A stretch of 64,000 nucleotides of DNA, from NCBI RefSeq assembly GCF_001636545.1, contig NZ_JFHK01000015.1, positions 55,867 through 119,866 on the forward strand. The letters run 5' to 3'. Positions 60,990 through 64,000 of the stretch are shown in pieces. The position numbers and the translations under genes were made by a program. Each line of letters opens with the position of its first letter. The first letter of the stretch is position 1. The DNA comes from Kosmotoga arenicorallina S304. GTDB taxonomy: Bacteria > Thermotogota > Thermotogae > Petrotogales > Kosmotogaceae. The notes beneath the pieces are model-generated. The model was not told the origin of the DNA. It saw only the letters and a list, made by a program, of their open reading frames with translations, and made no database searches.

Positions 60990-61440
60990 GGTAAAAAAGC
61001 ATTTTCCAGATGATATTGCTCTACTTACTGCTCAACGAATTCTTTGAATTTCATCTAGTCTTTGACATTCAAATAGTATCTCGCTATCATCACAACGTGA
61101 AATAGAGAGCCACAAGTTCAGCATGCTTTCGGTAGAACATTATGAATAAACCTTTATTTCCAACCCCAAAAGACCTTTTGCCTGCTTGAAAAATTCTTCC
61201 ACAGTCTCTCTTTTGCTGTAATGATTGATTATCTCATACTCTATTTGGTTCTCAGCATGCCGATTATAGGCGAAGCAATTGACAACCTTTGCAAATATCC
61301 TGCTACACATAATGGCTCCATCTACAAGGCCAATGTTGTTTTTAAGCTTCGAACATCTAAGAATGGAGACAGACTGACCTGCGAAGTGATAACCATGGTT
61401 TTTGAAAGCATTCGTGAGAAAGATGACTGAGAATGACTCA
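60990..61440 (-). pseudogene. Decayed IS4/IS701-type transposase fragment
   Basis: On the minus strand, 61161-61227 encodes SKRETVEEFFKQAKGLLGL, the pattern of the transposase segment YxxRWxIExFFKxxKxxLGL that carries the catalytic Glu. After a frame change, 61093-61140 encodes FYRKHAELVALYF, like the usual following helix. Further upstream on that strand remnants continue in another frame. Several frameshifts and stops show it is dead. No terminal inverted repeats or target duplication could be fixed. Confidence 0.6.
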
Positions 61441-61549
61441 TTTTCCTATCGATTGTACTGATGCTTTTAAAATAATATATGGCGGCCCCTGGTGTAATCA
61501 AGCATTGTTTTTTTGTATTCAGACCTAGATAAAGAAATCTCTTCACACA

Positions 61550-61573
61550 TAGAGTTTAGAATAGAGTTTAGAA
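61550..61573. repeat. Short tandem repeat
   Basis: AGAGTTTAGAA occurs twice in tandem at a 12-base period, just before the nested inverted repeats. Confidence 0.5.
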
Positions 61574-61583
61574 GTTGTAGTAT

Positions 61584-61661
61584 ATTAGTTGTGGGCATGG
61601 GAAACCTCCATATGTTGTGTTTGGGCTTCACAACTAATTTACTAGGTTCCCATGCCTTTTT
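61584..61661 (+). promoter_or_regulatory. Interleaved inverted repeats (a-b-a'-b') with a terminator-like end
   Basis: ATTAGTTGTG (61584-61593) pairs with CACAACTAAT (61629-61638). GGCATGGGAA plus CCT (61594-61607) pairs with AGG plus TTCCCATGCC (61644-61656), followed by TTTTT. The two stems are interleaved, so they form a pseudoknot or exclude each other. The b stem with its T-run is a good terminator; the a stem could act against it. The histidine phosphatase gene follows about 100 bases on. Confidence 0.55.
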
Positions 61662-61758
61662 CAATGACCTTTGTTCCTTTTCTTCTAAGTGCATAGTTTG
61701 GGGTTATGGATTTCTCAAATATTATTCAGAGAGGCGTTTTTTTATTGGAGGTGAAGAC

Positions 61759-62313
61759 ATCATAAGCACAAACATCTATTTAGTCAGGCACGCGCATTCG
61801 ATATATACGCCAGATGAAATAGGGCGTCCTTTATCACCGAAGGGAATTAAAGATGCTGGAAAGGCAAAGGAAATATTGTTAGGTATGGACATAACAGTCA
61901 TTATTTCAAGCCCGTATGCCCGGGCAATTCAAACTGTGCAAGGTTTGTATGATGAACTCGGATGTGTATTCGAAATATGGGATGAATTAAGGGAAAGGAA
62001 AATATCAAAAGAGCCTGTGAAAGATTTTAATGCTGCAATGGATATGTTATGGGGGGATTATAATTTTTCATTTGAAGGTGGGGAATCAAATCAAGTAGCT
62101 CAATTAAGAGGGATTAAGGGAATAAATAAAGTGCTTGATAAATTCGAAGGCGAAAATATTGTTATTGGAACACACGGAAATATAATGGTACTGATAATGA
62201 ACTACTTTGACAACAATTACGACTACAGCTTTTGGAAACAACTCAAAATGCCGGATATTTATAAATTGAGTTTTAAAAGTGGGAAAATAAAAGAAATTGC
62301 CCATGTGAAATAA
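61759..62313 (+). CDS. Histidine phosphatase (phosphoglycerate mutase-like) without a canonical start codon
   Basis: About 184 residues. The catalytic motif IYLVRHAHS is near the start, then GRPLSPKGIKDAGKA, ISSPYARAIQT, an acidic ELRERK, and GTHGNIMVLIMN with the second His. GGAGGTG (61747-61753) is followed by ATC at 61759 and ATA at 61762 in frame, with no ATG, GTG or TTG at a usable distance. In-frame ATGs farther up would translate through the interleaved repeats. Either a non-AUG start is used or the start was lost by mutation. Its AT-rich codons and position beside IS debris suggest transfer. Confidence 0.75.
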   Translation: MISTNIYLVRHAHSIYTPDEIGRPLSPKGIKDAGKAKEILLGMDITVIISSPYARAIQTVQGLYDELGCVFEIWDELRERKISKEPVKDFNAAMDMLWGDYNFSFEGGESNQVAQLRGIKGINKVLDKFEGENIVIGTHGNIMVLIMNYFDNNYDYSFWKQLKMPDIYKLSFKSGKIKEIAHVK

Positions 62314-62617
62314 TGACAATAGTATCTTTTCAATAGAGGGAAAATTCTTCACGATGCCCATATGATAGAGAGTGGGAAGACGTTCCTAATAGTTAAGTCA
62401 TAGATAACAGGTTCGGTACGGGGGCAAACGTTAGAGGAAACGATTGAATAAATAGAGAAAAATATATTGGGAAAAGGGCAGTGTTATCTTGCTGAGGCGA
62501 AAAAAAATATGCCGAGCAGCAGAAATTTGCTAAAGAATTCATCCGAGAATTAAAAGGAAGATTGAAGTGGTGAAGGATTGATTTTTGGTTTATTGAGGTT
62601 AGTGTAATTCACATATA
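62314..62617 (+). pseudogene. Intergenic remnant with a broken short ORF
   Basis: Fragments read GQTLEETIE, a stop, IEKNILGKG, then in another frame KKYAEQQKFAKEFIRELKG, with the frame change at an A-run near 62500. The first part faintly resembles HicB-type antitoxins. There is no intact gene and no obvious start; it is probably a decayed ORF. Confidence 0.3.
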
Positions 62618-62665
62618 GTTCTACGGCAGAACGATATTATGATATAATCGTTCTGATAAAGAACG
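62618..62665 (+). promoter_or_regulatory. Promoter with inverted repeats before the AAA_14 ATPase gene
   Basis: AGAACGAT (62628-62635) and ATCGTTCT (62647-62654) form an inverted repeat around a TATAAT -10 (62643-62648). Additional half sites are GTTCT (62618-62622) and AGAACG (62660-62665). The -35 is weak. The arrangement looks like an operator for a repressor. Confidence 0.55.
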
Positions 62666-62683
62666 TAAATAGGAGGCATGCTT

Positions 62684-63847
62684 ATGAATCTTGATTCAAC
62701 AATAGAAATTCTTAGCCTAATTCAAGAGAGAAAACTTCAAAACTTGCCTGAAAGATTAAGGCCTTTTTTTGAAGGAATAGAGTTCAAAAACAGAGCGGTT
62801 TTAATTTTCGGCCCCAGGGGTGTTGGAAAAACCACTTTCATTCTTAGTAGAATCAAAAATAAGAGGATATTTTATCTTTCTGCTGACAATCCTCTGGTTT
62901 CAGCTGTAAACCTCTGGGATCTTGGAAATGCCATTTTTATGAGAGGATACGAAGGAATTGCCATAGACGAGGTACATTATGCTAAAGATTGGAGTGTTCA
63001 CTTAAAAGCACTATACGATGCCTTTCCGGATAAAATAATTTGGGCTAGCGATAGCAGTAGCTTAATTTTAAGGCATGGAATTGCTGATCTATCCCGAAGA
63101 TTTTCCAGAATAGAAATTCCTTTGTTGTCTTTCAGGGAGTATCTTTTTCTTAAAGAGGGGGTTGTTCTTCCGACAATAAATCCACTCTCACCAGATAGAG
63201 ATCTTGTCAAGAAAGCCATGGATTCGGTCAACATTCTTTACGCCTTTCAGAATTTTATGGAAGAAGGATTCAGGCCCGTGTTTCTGGAATGGGATTATCG
63301 AGAACAAATAGTGAATATTATAGAGAAAACCCTTCATGGAGACATTCCTTTTTTTGTGCCTCAGATCACCGATATTCACTTTAGACTGATGAATGCAATA
63401 ATAGGTTATCTCGCTATGTCGAAGATTCCAACAATAAATGTAGAAGGCATGTGCAACGAATGGGGTATAGGAAAAGTAAAGCTGTACCAATTGTTACACG
63501 TTATGGATGCCACGGGATTGATAAGAATAATCTATCGTGAGAACGACACTAAAACCTTCTCAAAAGGAGCCAAAATTTTCCTGGCTGACCCATCTTTTTA
63601 CTCTGTTCTTGGAGGTAACATTGGAACAAGACGGGAAGCATTTGTTACCGCAGTCTTTTCTAACACCGGTAAAAAAGTATTTGCCTGCAAGAATGAAGAA
63701 GCAGGAGATTTTCTTGTAGATGGCGTAGTTATTGAAGTGGGTGGAAAAAGTAAAGCAATAAATAGAGCTGATTACGTAATACGTGACAATATAGATTTGC
63801 CTCACGGGAATGTAACCCCACTGTGGTTGCTTGGATTTGCGTACTGA
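62684..63847 (+). CDS. AAA_14/DUF4143 family ATP-binding protein
   Basis: A 387-residue protein. Walker A is IFGPRGVGKTTFIL near residue 42; Walker B is GIAIDEVHYAKDWSVHLKALYD; WASDSSSLILRHGIADLSRRF is the sensor region of AAA_14; FREYLFLKEG follows. The C-terminal half is DUF4143-like, with a winged-helix stretch (GIGKVKLYQLLHVMDATGLI) and a PD-(D/E)XK-like GDFLVDGVVIEVGGKSK segment. Such ATPases are common mobile accessory genes of unknown role. The ATG at 62684 is seven bases after AGGAGG; an ATG at 62678 is the alternative. Confidence 0.87.
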   Translation: MNLDSTIEILSLIQERKLQNLPERLRPFFEGIEFKNRAVLIFGPRGVGKTTFILSRIKNKRIFYLSADNPLVSAVNLWDLGNAIFMRGYEGIAIDEVHYAKDWSVHLKALYDAFPDKIIWASDSSSLILRHGIADLSRRFSRIEIPLLSFREYLFLKEGVVLPTINPLSPDRDLVKKAMDSVNILYAFQNFMEEGFRPVFLEWDYREQIVNIIEKTLHGDIPFFVPQITDIHFRLMNAIIGYLAMSKIPTINVEGMCNEWGIGKVKLYQLLHVMDATGLIRIIYRENDTKTFSKGAKIFLADPSFYSVLGGNIGTRREAFVTAVFSNTGKKVFACKNEEAGDFLVDGVVIEVGGKSKAINRADYVIRDNIDLPHGNVTPLWLLGFAY

Positions 63848-63895
63848 CAAATATTAGAGCCTGCTCTTCCTTTTTTACTCTGATCTTCGTCTCTC

Positions 63896-63953
63896 GTGCC
63901 CGCGCAGCGGCTTTCACGGTTCTCAGTTTTTCGTTGTAGGTTGTAGGTTGTGC
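63896..63953 (-). repeat. GC-rich dispersed repeat element, copy 2, with heptamer repeats
   Basis: GCGCAGCGGCTTTCACGG (63902-63919) followed by TTCTC is related, in reverse orientation, to the element at 59822-59858. Next to it GTTGTAG is repeated three times with a final change (63933-63953). No gene is seen between 63848 and the window end. Confidence 0.6.
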
Positions 63954-64000
63954 GTAAAAATACATTAGGAACCGGGTTGCGATGTAGGATAAAATAAAGG

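Noticed and set aside
61464..61700. Minus-strand ORF of 75 residues over the interleaved repeats
   Set aside because: It has no ribosome binding site and coincides with the a-b-a'-b' structure; I recognise nothing in its translation.
1..64000. tRNA or rRNA genes
   Set aside because: The gaps larger than 70 bases were read for cloverleaf arms and TTCGAAT-type loops; none was convincing, though a covariance scan was not run.

Overview
The window reads as chromosome of a member of the Thermotogota, most likely the Kosmotogaceae (Kosmotoga or Mesotoga). I infer this from protein character rather than from a search: a short pyruvoyl S-adenosylmethionine decarboxylase, a MalG with a huge insert, a long-form SRP RNA, a two-CxxC protein disulfide oxidoreductase beside TrxB, TreT trehalose synthase, paired 2-oxoacid:ferredoxin oxidoreductase subunits, and many sugar ABC genes. 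Base composition looks to be a little over 40% GC. Genes are tightly packed and use GTG and TTG starts freely, usually behind a strong GGAGG-type ribosome binding site.

Layout. 1-5704 (minus): the end of a TldE-like gene, tldD, then a rod-shape cluster mreB-mreC-mreD-like-mrdA. 5792-7247 (plus): speD-speE for polyamines, from a clean promoter to a terminator. 7353-22552 (plus): fifteen genes with almost no gaps (lepA, nfo, pyrG, folP, malF, malG, an FtsB-like protein, an RsmJ-like methyltransferase, miaA, hfq, hflX, an M23 peptidase, a zinc-ribbon protein, metK, rpsT), ending at a perfect bidirectional terminator. 22563-24047 (minus): a sugar-ABC ATPase gene preceded by an orphan Phd-type antitoxin gene. 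24358-27687: HU, converging on uvrC-DUF501-prmA. 27790-37240 (plus): a twelve-gene overlapping run (gatA, gatB, exported protein, hemW, rubrerythrin-like, dCMP deaminase, korB, korC, dgkA, LysM-M23 peptidase, DUF523, membrane protein). 37246-37513 (minus): SRP RNA, then a divergent PurH paralogue. 39037-46659 (plus): glnA, rpsF-ssb-rpsR, rplI-RNase Z-nfeD-SPFH-membrane protein, and PDO-trxB. 46656-48270 (minus): an LD-carboxypeptidase-like protein and a deoxynucleoside kinase. 48462-52566 (plus): a complete sugar ABC importer with its ROK regulator. 52572-53801 (minus): TreT. 54055-57477 (plus): a small protein, glutamate dehydrogenase, a BMP-family binding protein and an RpiR regulator. 57496-59538 (minus): a radical SAM gene and its TetR regulator.

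From about 59.6 kb to the end the character changes to an accessory island: a degenerate 15-bp-period minisatellite, a PIN/antitoxin pair, a decayed insertion-sequence transposase, a histidine phosphatase without a normal start codon, a decayed ORF, and an AAA_14/DUF4143 ATPase behind an inverted-repeat promoter. One GC-rich repeat element occurs near both ends of this island in opposite orientation.

Points of most interest are the minisatellite and bracketing repeats, candidate operators (a CsoR-family-like site before PDO-trxB, a TetR site before the radical SAM gene, an inverted repeat over the rpsF promoter), non-AUG starts (hflX, histidine phosphatase), terminators embedded in the coding ends of convergent genes, the PurH-like protein that has lost the transformylase signature, and the large extracytoplasmic insert in MalG. 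No tRNA, rRNA, CRISPR array or intact insertion sequence was seen. All functional calls come from reading motifs and translations by eye; no database search was run.
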